DNA from: Candidatus Peregrinibacteria bacterium GW2011_GWF2_38_29
GTDB lineage: Bacteria; Patescibacteriota; Gracilibacteria; UBA1369; UBA12463
Reading direction: 5' to 3'
NCBI GenBank assembly: GCA_000992695.1
Contig: LBUS01000002.1
Span: 62,001 to 126,000, forward strand
DNA length: 64,000 bases
Part shown: positions 26,158 through 33,934 of the stretch, piece after piece
How the letters are laid out: each line of letters starts with the position of its first letter
Position numbering within the stretch: the first letter of the stretch is position 1
Program-made: the position numbers and the translations under genes
Notes under the pieces: generated by a model
Database searches by the model: none
Seen by the model: the letters and a program-made list of their open reading frames with translations, nothing else
What the model was told of the DNA's origin: nothing

Positions 26158-26226
26158 TTTATATAGGCCTGTGCTTTTTATTTATATAGACCTGTACTAC
26201 TTCGTAGCGGTCTGCTGAGCGGCCTG
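26158..26226. repeat. GRCCTGT-hairpin-GGYCTG repeat, nested double copy at pyrG 3' end
   Basis: Outer arms: TATATAGGCCTGTGCT (ending 26174) and AGCGGCCTG (26218-26226). Inside lies a second unit: TATATAGACCTGT, stem CTAC-ttc-GTAG (26197-26207), then GGTCTG. The inner unit has GACC/GGTC where the others have GGCC/GGCC, a compensatory change. The pyrG stop codon and last codons are made from the inner unit. Confidence 0.65.
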
Positions 26227-27828
26227 TTTAATGAATGCGAAAAACAGAGGATGTGGACGTAATGGGCGCGATAGGAATTCCGGATGGAACTGTGTGCCTA
26301 TCATGAAGGGGTGTCCTTTGATTTCCGCGATTTCAACCAATTTTTCCTTTTCATATAGTCCGCTGATTATAAAGCCAAACGGTTCGAGCTTTTCTATGTA
26401 ATCATTGTTGAATTCGTAGCGATGTCTGTGGCGTTCTTCGATTCTGTCTGTTTTGTAAGCCTTTTCTGTGAGGGTGCCTTTTGTAAGTTTGCAAGGATAT
26501 GCGCCAAGCCTGAGCGTGCCACCTTTATCTCTTTGATGCGATTGTCCGGGTAAAAAGTGAATTATGTATTTTGATTTATCCAATTTGCATTGTTCGTCAA
26601 ATTCTTCGGATGTGATTTTTGAGTCTTTAAGCATTGCGCGAGCGAATTCTATGCTCATAATTTGCATTCCAAGACAAAGTCCAAAATATGGAATTTTGTT
26701 TTCTCTCGCATATTTTGCGGCCATAACTTTTCCTTCAATTCCACGTATTCCAAAGCCGCCCGGAACAAGAATTCCATCGCAAGATTTGAGGTCTTTCCAA
26801 GCTTCTTTGTCTTTTTGCTCGAGTTTTTCAGAGTCTATCCATAAAGTTTTTAATTTGCGTTTATTATGGTAGCAAGCGATTTTTAGTGATTCGATGACGC
26901 TTAAATATGCATCGCCAAGTCCGGTATATTTTCCGACCAGTCCGATTTTTAAAACGGGTCTATGTGCTTTTATTTCACCAACAAGATTTCTCCATGCTTT
27001 TAAATCAGGTTTTAATTTGCCAAGATTGAGTTTTTTGGCTATCAGTTCAGTCATGTGATAATCTTCATAAATAAGCGGTACTTCGTATATTGATTTAACG
27101 GTTGTTCCCGGAATTACAGCTTCTTCTCCAACGTCGCAGAAAAGTGATATTTTTTTAAGAAGTTCTTTTGAAATTTTTTGATCAGCTCTTGCAATGATTA
27201 TATCCGGCTGAATACCAATTGAGCGAAGTTCACGCACAGATGCTTGAGTTGGCTTTGTTTTGAGCTCTTTTGATGCTTCAAGATATGGGAGAAGGGTGAG
27301 ATGAATAAATAGTGTATTTTCGTGACCGAGTTTGTAACGCATTTGGCGAATTGCTTCAAGGAATGGAAGTCCTTCGATGTCTCCAACCGTTCCGCCTATT
27401 TCAACAAGCATAACATCCGCTTTTGATTGAGTGGCTGCCGAAATTATGCGATTTTGAATTGCGTTCGTGATATGTGGAATAATTTGAATTGTGCCTCCTA
27501 GAAATGTGCCTTTTCTTTCTTTACCAAGAACTTCCGAATATATTTTTCCTGTTGATACGGAAGAAGGTTCGGTTAGATTTTCATCAATGAATCTTTCATA
27601 GTGACCAAGGTCAAGATCGGTTTCCGCTCCGTCATTTGTGACAAAAACTTCTCCATGTTGAAATGGGCTCATTGTGCCCGGATCAATATTTAAATAAGGA
27701 TCCATTTTTTGAACGCATACTTTTAACCCCGCGGCTTTTAAAAGTGTCCCAATCGATGCGATAGCTGTGCCTTTCCCTAAGGAAGAACACACACCACCGG
27801 TGATAAATATATATTTGGGACTTGTCAT
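26197..27828 (-). CDS. pyrG: CTP synthase
   Basis: 543 aa, full length. Makes CTP from UTP, ATP and glutamine. N-terminal synthetase domain: FITGGVCSSLGKGTAIAS (P-loop), KMDPYLNIDPGTMSPFQHGE and the ETDLDLGHYERF region. C-terminal class I glutaminase: LCLGMQIMSIEFAR with the nucleophile Cys, and FHPEF with His-Glu. The C-terminal residues TATK and the stop are encoded by an inserted hairpin repeat. No Shine-Dalgarno sequence before the ATG. Confidence 0.97.
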   Translation of the reverse strand: MTSPKYIFITGGVCSSLGKGTAIASIGTLLKAAGLKVCVQKMDPYLNIDPGTMSPFQHGEVFVTNDGAETDLDLGHYERFIDENLTEPSSVSTGKIYSEVLGKERKGTFLGGTIQIIPHITNAIQNRIISAATQSKADVMLVEIGGTVGDIEGLPFLEAIRQMRYKLGHENTLFIHLTLLPYLEASKELKTKPTQASVRELRSIGIQPDIIIARADQKISKELLKKISLFCDVGEEAVIPGTTVKSIYEVPLIYEDYHMTELIAKKLNLGKLKPDLKAWRNLVGEIKAHRPVLKIGLVGKYTGLGDAYLSVIESLKIACYHNKRKLKTLWIDSEKLEQKDKEAWKDLKSCDGILVPGGFGIRGIEGKVMAAKYARENKIPYFGLCLGMQIMSIEFARAMLKDSKITSEEFDEQCKLDKSKYIIHFLPGQSHQRDKGGTLRLGAYPCKLTKGTLTEKAYKTDRIEERHRHRYEFNNDYIEKLEPFGFIISGLYEKEKLVEIAEIKGHPFMIGTQFHPEFLSRPLRPHPLFFAFIKQAAQQTATK

Positions 27829-27883
27829 AGATTGTTAATTGACTTTATAGCGCAATTTAATTTTCAAATTTCAAACGGAATGC

Positions 27884-27906
27884 GACCCTGCGCTACGCTT
27901 CGGGTC
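27884..27906. repeat. Hairpin at trpS 3' end
   Basis: GACCC (27884-27888), inner stem GCG-cta-CGC (27890-27898), then GGGTC (27902-27906). It resembles the GACC...GGTC repeat unit near 26200 and, like it, contains the stop codon of the adjacent minus-strand gene (trpS). Confidence 0.45.
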
Positions 27907-28873
27907 CTAAGCCTGTTTTTTGCTTTACTTTAGCCATTGTTGCGCTTGCGATTTTTTTCGCTTTAATTGCGCCCGTTTTCAATACTTCACTAACATATCT
28001 TAAATCCTTTTGAAGTTCAATTCTTTTTTTGCGAGCGGGTCCAAAATATTCAAGAAGTTTTTTGAGTAATTCTTTTTTTGCGTCGCCGTAGCCAAAATTG
28101 CCGGCTTCATATTTTTTCTTTAAATTTGCAATTTCAGTTGGTGTTGCGATGTATTCATAAAGATGAAAAATCGTGCATTTTTTTGGATCTTTTGGCGATT
28201 CGACAGGTGTTGAATCGGTTACAATGCTCATGACTTGTTTTTGAAGAGTTTTTTCTTCTGCAAAAATTTCAATTACGTTTCCATAGCTTTTGCTCATTTT
28301 ATTAACTCCGTCTGTTCCGCGAACAGTTGCGACATTTTCTTTTATATAAGGTTCCGGAAGTTTGAATGTTTCGCCAAAATGTTTGTTAAAATTGAGAGCT
28401 GTATCGCGGCTGATTTCGACGTGTTGTTTTTGATCTTGGCCAACCGGGATGACGTTCGGTTGATATAAAAGGATATCCGCCGCCATTAAAACCGGATAAT
28501 TAAAAAGTCCGACCGTGGTGTCTTTTTTGCCTTTTGCTTGCGCGTCTTTCCATGCGTGAGCTCTTTCCAGAAATCCCATTGGAGTTATGCAATCAAAAAT
28601 CCAAGCAAGTTCGGAGTGTTCCGGAACGTCGCTTTGTTTGAAGAAAACTGTTTTTTCAGGATCAAGTCCAAGAGCAAGATAATCAAGCGCTAGATTAAGC
28701 GTATTTTCACGCATTATTTTGGCATCGCGTACGGTTGTTAATGCGTGTAAATCGGCAATAAAAAGAAAACATTCGAATTTGCTTTGCATTTCGATGTGTT
28801 GACGGATTGCACCAAGATAATTTCCAAGGTGAATTTTTCCGCTGGGTTGCACGCCTGAAAGAATACGTTTCAT
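27893..28873 (-). CDS. trpS: Tryptophanyl-tRNA synthetase
   Basis: The tracked ORF starts 17 codons early; the ATG at 28873 (MKRILSGVQPSGKIHLGNYLG) is the family start, giving 326 aa. Class Ic synthetase charging tRNA-Trp. ATP-binding motifs: PSGKIHLGN (HIGH-type) and NKMSKSYGN (KMSKS). Specificity regions GLFNYPVLMAADILLYQ and VPVGQDQKQHVE are present. The C-terminal residues GPEA and the stop come from a hairpin-forming sequence. The start lies only seven nt after a predicted -10 box, so the mRNA may be leaderless. Confidence 0.96.
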   Translation of the reverse strand: MKRILSGVQPSGKIHLGNYLGAIRQHIEMQSKFECFLFIADLHALTTVRDAKIMRENTLNLALDYLALGLDPEKTVFFKQSDVPEHSELAWIFDCITPMGFLERAHAWKDAQAKGKKDTTVGLFNYPVLMAADILLYQPNVIPVGQDQKQHVEISRDTALNFNKHFGETFKLPEPYIKENVATVRGTDGVNKMSKSYGNVIEIFAEEKTLQKQVMSIVTDSTPVESPKDPKKCTIFHLYEYIATPTEIANLKKKYEAGNFGYGDAKKELLKKLLEYFGPARKKRIELQKDLRYVSEVLKTGAIKAKKIASATMAKVKQKTGLGPEA

Positions 28874-28880
28874 GGAATCA

Positions 28881-28909
28881 AGTATAAGACAAAGATGAAA
28901 ATTTGGCAA
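28881..28909 (-). promoter_or_regulatory. Predicted trpS promoter, possibly giving a leaderless mRNA
   Basis: On the minus strand: TTGCCA (28909-28904), 17-nt spacer, TATACT (28886-28881), then only tgattcc before the ATG at 28873. Transcription starting about 7 nt past the -10 would begin at the start codon. Confidence 0.5.
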
Positions 28910-28977
28910 AAAACAATATTGCATTGAGATAATTTTAATGTTATTTTTTGTTCCAAATTTATAAAATCATATAAAAG

Positions 28978-29529
28978 ATGACACGATTAGAGGTAGAGAG
29001 AGTTCATGATAACGTCACTTTTCTTAGAAGACGTAGTTTGCTTGAAAGAGTAATGATTTTACCGGTTAAAGCGTCTATAAATGCCATTAGGCGCAATGTT
29101 AGGGATCGATCTAGGCAAATCTTTCAATGCATTGGACTTTCTATGATCGCCTTGGGCTGCCTTGGGTTTATAGAGGACAGGCATGTGAATGAAGCCGTAA
29201 GATTTAAAGGAGCCGTCTTTAAATATGAAAACCCGCAAAAAGATGCTTTTTTTGAAGGTTATAAAATCGTAGATTCTAGGCTTACTCGTGATGCGGATGG
29301 AAAATTAGTTGTTCAAATAACACTAATTGATGGTAGTCGCGTGATGTCTCATTTATCTATTGATGAAATTAAAACGCACATTGAGACTGATGTTGAAATC
29401 GGGTCAATGTCGATTTTCCAGCCTTCGATGTTTTGGAATGGCGCGACGATTTCCGAAGTGAGGTTTGCGCCTTTTATAAGCATGTTAAAGATGAATTTGC
29501 CTTTAATTTTTTTGATGAAAGAAGGGTAG
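28978..29529 (+). CDS. Hypothetical single-TM protein whose 3' end is antisense to priA
   Basis: 183 aa. Arg-rich N-terminal ~45 residues, one hydrophobic segment (IFQCIGLSMIALGCLGFIED, about 48-67), then a small, probably extracytoplasmic domain (FKYENPQKDAFFEGYKIVDS, VVQITLIDGSRVMSHLSIDE). The first 370 nt lie in a gap with no other gene, which supports reality. The last 181 nt lie opposite the conserved end of priA, so the C-terminal part or the stop position is less certain. No family recognised. Confidence 0.55.
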   Translation: MTRLEVERVHDNVTFLRRRSLLERVMILPVKASINAIRRNVRDRSRQIFQCIGLSMIALGCLGFIEDRHVNEAVRFKGAVFKYENPQKDAFFEGYKIVDSRLTRDADGKLVVQITLIDGSRVMSHLSIDEIKTHIETDVEIGSMSIFQPSMFWNGATISEVRFAPFISMLKMNLPLIFLMKEG

Positions 29530-31388
29530 GTTAGGATTTCCATTTTTTTGCCTGGCGAATTATTTTTTGAATTTTTATGCGAATTTTCTTGAATTAATGC
29601 TTTTGCTCTTTGAATTGCTTTTATGCATTCTTGCTCATTTGCATGCGAAAAAGTAAGCTTAATCAGTTTTGAGAACGGAGGATAATTTGCGATGCGACGT
29701 TCGTTAATTGCAAAGTCGTACATTTCTTTATAATCATAATCTTGCACGGATTTTAAAATCGGATTTTCCGGCATATAGGTTTGAATTACCACTTTATCTT
29801 CAATGTCGTGATTTCTTTTGATTCTTCCTGCGCGGCCGGCGATTTGCGTTAAAAGTTGAAAAGTTCTTTCGCTTGTTCGAAAATCAGGGAAGAGAAGGCT
29901 GATGTCTGCCAGCATAATCCCGACAAGGCTGACATTTGGTAGGTGTAATCCGTGGCTTATTAATTGGGTTCCGATGAGAATATCGGCTTTGTGGTTTTTG
30001 AAATCATTATAGATTTTTTTGAAACTTTCACGTTTTTGAGTTGTATCTTTATCTGCGCGAATTATGCGTGCTTTTGGGAAAATTTTATGCAATTCTTCTT
30101 CGACTTTTTCTGTTCCCGATCCGATAAATCGAATTGCGACACCTTTGCAACTTGGGCAAAGTGTTGGTGGATTTTTTTTGAATCCACAGTGATGGCAAGT
30201 GAGTTTTGAATCCGCTTGATGATATGTCATGGCAACGTCACAATAGCCACATTTTTCAATGTATCCGCATTCGCGGCAAATTACGGCAGAGCTTGTTCCG
30301 CGCTTGTTTAAGAATAAAATCGCTTGTTCGTTGCGTTCTAAAATTTGTGAGATATTTTCCGCCAAAGTTTCGCTGAATATTGAATAATTTTTCTTTTTCA
30401 TTTCATCGCGCATATCCACAATTTCAACTTTTGGATGAGGTTGTTCGTATATTTTTTTATTCATTTCGAATAGCGAAATTTCTTTATTTTGAGCCTTAAA
30501 ATACGTTTCTACAGATGGCGTTGCGCTTCCAAAAACGATTTTTAAATTTGGTAAAAGTTCAGACATTTTATAAATAACATCGCGAGTGTTATATCTTGGA
30601 GATTGGTCTTGTTTATAAGAAAATTCGTGTTCCTCATCCATGATAATCAGGCCGAGATTTTGGAAAGGGGAGAATAGGGAAGAGCGTGAGCCAATAACCA
30701 CTTTTGCTTCATTATTGAGGATTTTTTTCCATGCGTTTTTTCTTTGAACGCTTGTTAATTTACTATGAATTACTGCAATTTTTTTTGAAAAAATCTTTTC
30801 AAAATATGTTGTCATTTGCGGTGTGATTGATATTTCCGGCACAAGGATTAAGGCTTGCTGATCTTGATTTGTGTAATGTTGTGCTAATTGTAAGTATATT
30901 TCGGTTTTGCCTGATCCTGTTATGCCGTGTATAAGCGAAATCTTGTTATTTTTTTCAAGAATTTTATTGAAAATTTCTTTTTGATCAGGCGTTAATTCGT
31001 GAATGTTTGAGGTAGGGGAGAGCGGTTCAACAATTGCCTCCGTCCCCGTTCTATCTTTTGTTAAAACGCGTTTTGGGATAAACATTTCCAGGCATTTATA
31101 CATTGGGCAGGCGTAATAATCGGAAATCCATTGCACAAGCTCAATCTGCCATTCTTTTAGATATGTTTTTTCGCCGACAATGTCTATGATTTCTTTTGTT
31201 TTGAATTCCGGCTCCTTATCATTAAGCTTTAAAATTGTGCCTTTTATTTTTTTTGAACGCAGTGGAATAAGCACTTCTGAGCCGATTTTGACTTCTTTTG
31301 CGAGATTTTCCGGAACCTTATAAGTGAGTGTTCCTGGCCCTTTCCCTATATTTTGCGGTATTAAGATTTCCGCATATAAATCAGCCAT
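29349..31388 (-). CDS. priA: Primosomal protein N' (replication restart helicase)
   Basis: 679 aa, slightly short. PriA reloads the replisome at collapsed forks. N-terminal 3'BD domain (ILIPQNIGKGPGTLTYKVPE), Walker A GITGSGKTE (about 155-163), DEEH box, zinc-binding cluster (CRECGYIEKCGYC, CHHCG, CPSCKG), helicase motifs VIGSRSSLFSPF, LFGT-like ILIGTQLISHGLHLP and QIAGRAGR, and the C-terminal IDIDP motif. Starts divergently from the unknown 188-aa gene. The C-terminal codons overlap an antisense ORF. Confidence 0.95.
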   Translation of the reverse strand: MADLYAEILIPQNIGKGPGTLTYKVPENLAKEVKIGSEVLIPLRSKKIKGTILKLNDKEPEFKTKEIIDIVGEKTYLKEWQIELVQWISDYYACPMYKCLEMFIPKRVLTKDRTGTEAIVEPLSPTSNIHELTPDQKEIFNKILEKNNKISLIHGITGSGKTEIYLQLAQHYTNQDQQALILVPEISITPQMTTYFEKIFSKKIAVIHSKLTSVQRKNAWKKILNNEAKVVIGSRSSLFSPFQNLGLIIMDEEHEFSYKQDQSPRYNTRDVIYKMSELLPNLKIVFGSATPSVETYFKAQNKEISLFEMNKKIYEQPHPKVEIVDMRDEMKKKNYSIFSETLAENISQILERNEQAILFLNKRGTSSAVICRECGYIEKCGYCDVAMTYHQADSKLTCHHCGFKKNPPTLCPSCKGVAIRFIGSGTEKVEEELHKIFPKARIIRADKDTTQKRESFKKIYNDFKNHKADILIGTQLISHGLHLPNVSLVGIMLADISLLFPDFRTSERTFQLLTQIAGRAGRIKRNHDIEDKVVIQTYMPENPILKSVQDYDYKEMYDFAINERRIANYPPFSKLIKLTFSHANEQECIKAIQRAKALIQENSHKNSKNNSPGKKMEILTYPSFIKKIKGKFIFNMLIKGANLTSEIVAPFQNIEGWKIDIDPISTSVSMCVLISSIDK

Positions 31389-31410
31389 AATGGTGGTTTG
31401 CTAATAGCCC

Positions 31411-31438
31411 TTGACAAAATCTGAAAAACCTGTAAAAT
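31411..31438 (+). promoter_or_regulatory. Predicted promoter of 188-aa hypothetical gene
   Basis: TTGACA (31411-31416), 16-nt spacer, TAAAAT (31433-31438). A perfect TATAAT lies 6 nt further on (31439-31444) but would need a 22-nt spacer. The ATG is at 31461, with an A/T-only leader and no Shine-Dalgarno sequence. Confidence 0.55.
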
Positions 31439-31460
31439 TATAATCCTTTATTAAATTATA

Positions 31461-32027
31461 ATGGATAAACCACAAAAAATTAAGCTGTTGATTGGAAACG
31501 AGGAGGCCTGTATAAAAGAATACACAAAGAATGGGCCGGATGGTCTTGCGCAGTTTCTTGGAATGGATCGAAACGGCGCGATGTTTAAAGAGATTATGCT
31601 TTATTTTGCTTTTGAAAAAGATGTCATTTTTAAGTGTGCAATTGAGAATATGGAGACAATCCAGCAGATTTTTGTTGCAATTGGGCCGAGCGAAATGCGT
31701 AAATTGATGGGTATTGAAGGCAGCGCTTTCGACGTTTGTTTTGAATCCATTTTTGATATAATTGGCCTAGGACTAAGGTCATTTTATAAATATACAGTGA
31801 GTCACAAAGAAGAATTGTCAGCGATTTTGTTTGAAAAAGGGCCGGAAGCGCTTCGCGCTCAGCTTTGTATTATTGGTGAAAAATATGACAACCTTTGGGA
31901 AGCTGTTATGGATTTGATTTTGAACGAATTTACCAAGAAGAAATTTGAAGAGCGCACGCTTTCTCACCAGGAGAAATTTGCGAAATTGATGCCGAAATTG
32001 CAGAAATATATTAGAGGGATTTTATAA
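31461..32027 (+). CDS. Hypothetical cytoplasmic protein with internal repeats
   Basis: 188 aa, predicted all helical, no TM or signal. Two similar stretches suggest internal duplication: YTKNGPDGLAQFLGMDRNGA and FEKGPEALRAQLCIIGEKYD, each a GP[DE][GA]L.[AQ] helix start followed by a hydrophobic helix. No family recognised. It has one of the best promoter matches in the window and its 3' end is convergent with the 610-aa modular protein gene (16-nt gap). Confidence 0.7.
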   Translation: MDKPQKIKLLIGNEEACIKEYTKNGPDGLAQFLGMDRNGAMFKEIMLYFAFEKDVIFKCAIENMETIQQIFVAIGPSEMRKLMGIEGSAFDVCFESIFDIIGLGLRSFYKYTVSHKEELSAILFEKGPEALRAQLCIIGEKYDNLWEAVMDLILNEFTKKKFEERTLSHQEKFAKLMPKLQKYIRGIL

Positions 32028-32043
32028 GACTTGAGATGCGCTT

Positions 32044-33876
32044 CTATTTTGCCATCCAGCAATAAATATTTGATGGATGTCCTCCTTTTTTGCTTGGATT
32101 TGGCATGTTGCCTACAATTATTTTAAATGGACAATCGAGCTCTTCAAGCCTTTTAATTAATCTGTTTATGAGCGTTCGGTTATTGGCAAGTAATTCGTCC
32201 ATTCTTTCATTGTGTGACGGGATTGAGGTGCCATAGTTTGAAGCTAAAAATGTAGCTAAACCTTCCAGGCTTGATCCTCTTTTATCGAGTTTGTTTGTTT
32301 TTATCCATTCAAGAGATTCTCTTATTGCGGCTTTTATTTCATCGTTTTTGCCGTCATCATTTCTTTTGTCATCGTTTCCGCCGTTTCCATCATCTCCGCT
32401 GCCACCTTCATCGTCTTTTTCATCCCCGTTGTCGTCTTGCGTCGCGGCAGTTCCGTCTTTTAACGTTAAGCGATAAGTTGCAATAGCTTTGCCTTCGGTG
32501 TTTCTTGCGCCAGAACGATTCCTTTCTATTGTGTAAGGACTTGATTTAAAGCCTTTTGATAATGTGAAGTTGCTTATCATTGCTGCGGTGCCGGTTATTT
32601 GTTTAAATCCAACTTTTTTAAAATATTCTTCTATTTGTTCCGAATTTACCTCTTTATTAAAATTCTCAGCAAGATACATGCCTAACCAATAATTGTTGCC
32701 TTTATCTTTTCCGAACGTTTCTTCCACCCATTCGATTGCTTGTTGATGCTTGCGTTCATACGATCCTCGAGGTTCTTCCGTGACCACTTTGACTGCTTTT
32801 TGTTTTTTAGTGGTGAATATTCCATATGTTGATATAGCTCTTCCTCCTCCTTTTGGATTTGGTGCTAAGCCGGATTCTAATGTAAATGGAGCGGGGTGTT
32901 GTTCGTATAGCATTTTTGCGTCGTAATGAATGCTTGGTATTTTGCTAGTGAAAGATGGATGTTTTTGTCTCATCAAAGTTTCTACTTCGGCGCAGGTAAG
33001 CATCTCGTTGGCGTTTTCCAGTAATACCGTGAAAAACGCCCATATTACCGTGTTTTTACGTAGGTTTTCTATTGTCCATTCTTTAGCGCTATCCAATGGA
33101 GAGACATCTTCTTGTTTTAATCCTGCGGCTGGAGCTGGAGCCGCTATGGTTGCGGGAGAGTTTTTCACGTTAGCTAGTAACGTCATTGCTCTATCCACTT
33201 CTGCTTTTACAGCTTCCAGTAATCCGAACAAATCCCTTGTTGTTTGTGCCAATATTTCAGGAAGAGTTTGTACGCTTTCCGCATCCATGCTTAATCTTAA
33301 TCCTTGCAACATTCTTTGTAAGCTGGCTAAATCGCCATCTCCTTCTTGTTGTGAAAGTTTTCCGCTTGCAAGCAATATTTTTGCAGTATCGTTATATGCT
33401 TTTGCGAATTCGGTTTTTAAGATGTCAGTTGTTTCCGAATTTGCTTCCGATTCACTTATTTCCTCCCCTTTAGTTATTTTTTTAAGAAAACCGGCTTTTG
33501 TTGTTATTTCAGCCTTTTTTTGATCAATGAAAAGTTGCAACTTTGTGAATTCCGCGCCGTTTCCTCTTATTTGATTTTTTTTTGCGTTTTGAATAAGTGC
33601 ATCCATTTCTTGTTCAGCGTCTCTTGCTTTCATGCGTCCGTCGTGCAATTTTTGTCTTATTTCTATTAATTGTGGTTTATTTTTTTGTAAGAACAAGTCT
33701 AAAAAATCCGAATCTTCCGCCGTAAATGGTCCGATTTTGCCAATGCTTTTTATGTATGCGCAAGAAAGTAGTTCGCTAATTGCGTCCATCATGTCGTGCC
33801 TTAAAATGCGTGAAATTACGATTTGGTCAATTGATCTTAATGTTGGTAACCTTTCTACTGCTTGTGTCGCTTCCAT
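32044..33876 (-). CDS. Modular protein with three winged-helix-like repeats, partner gene of the two extended sigma factors
   Basis: 610 aa, not recognised. Residues 1-240 are helical (RILRHDMMDAISELLSC; many charged residues), then an Ala/Pro linker. Three repeated modules follow at about 265-355, 376-473 and 513-609. Each opens with EW (SAKEWTIENL, QAIEWVEETF, ESLEWIKTNK), has a helix with [LV]-S/T/P-x-[EH] entering a second helix, and ends in a beta pair with N/G-rich turn (PFTLESGLAPNPKGGG..ISTY; PYTIERNRSGARN..IATY; PFKIIVGNMPNPSKKGGH). An Asp/Gly/Asn linker (480-510) separates modules 2 and 3. Similar single modules occur in the two adjacent sigma proteins. Probably a DNA- or RNA-polymerase-binding regulator (inference). 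Confidence 0.7.
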   Translation of the reverse strand: MEATQAVERLPTLRSIDQIVISRILRHDMMDAISELLSCAYIKSIGKIGPFTAEDSDFLDLFLQKNKPQLIEIRQKLHDGRMKARDAEQEMDALIQNAKKNQIRGNGAEFTKLQLFIDQKKAEITTKAGFLKKITKGEEISESEANSETTDILKTEFAKAYNDTAKILLASGKLSQQEGDGDLASLQRMLQGLRLSMDAESVQTLPEILAQTTRDLFGLLEAVKAEVDRAMTLLANVKNSPATIAAPAPAAGLKQEDVSPLDSAKEWTIENLRKNTVIWAFFTVLLENANEMLTCAEVETLMRQKHPSFTSKIPSIHYDAKMLYEQHPAPFTLESGLAPNPKGGGRAISTYGIFTTKKQKAVKVVTEEPRGSYERKHQQAIEWVEETFGKDKGNNYWLGMYLAENFNKEVNSEQIEEYFKKVGFKQITGTAAMISNFTLSKGFKSSPYTIERNRSGARNTEGKAIATYRLTLKDGTAATQDDNGDEKDDEGGSGDDGNGGNDDKRNDDGKNDEIKAAIRESLEWIKTNKLDKRGSSLEGLATFLASNYGTSIPSHNERMDELLANNRTLINRLIKRLEELDCPFKIIVGNMPNPSKKGGHPSNIYCWMAK

Positions 33877-33897
33877 AAAAATATTTATAGGATGTGG

Positions 33898-33925
33898 ATT
33901 TTACCATATGCCAAAAGAAATTCAA
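33898..33925 (-). promoter_or_regulatory. Promoter of 610-aa gene, member of a three-copy promoter/leader set
   Basis: Minus strand: TTGAAT (33925-33920), 16-nt spacer ending TATGG (extended -10), TAAAAT (33903-33898), then a 21-nt leader ending CCTATAAATATTTTT before ATG. Nearly the same arrangement precedes the two sigma genes. Confidence 0.65.
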
Positions 33926-33934
33926 TAATTTTCT

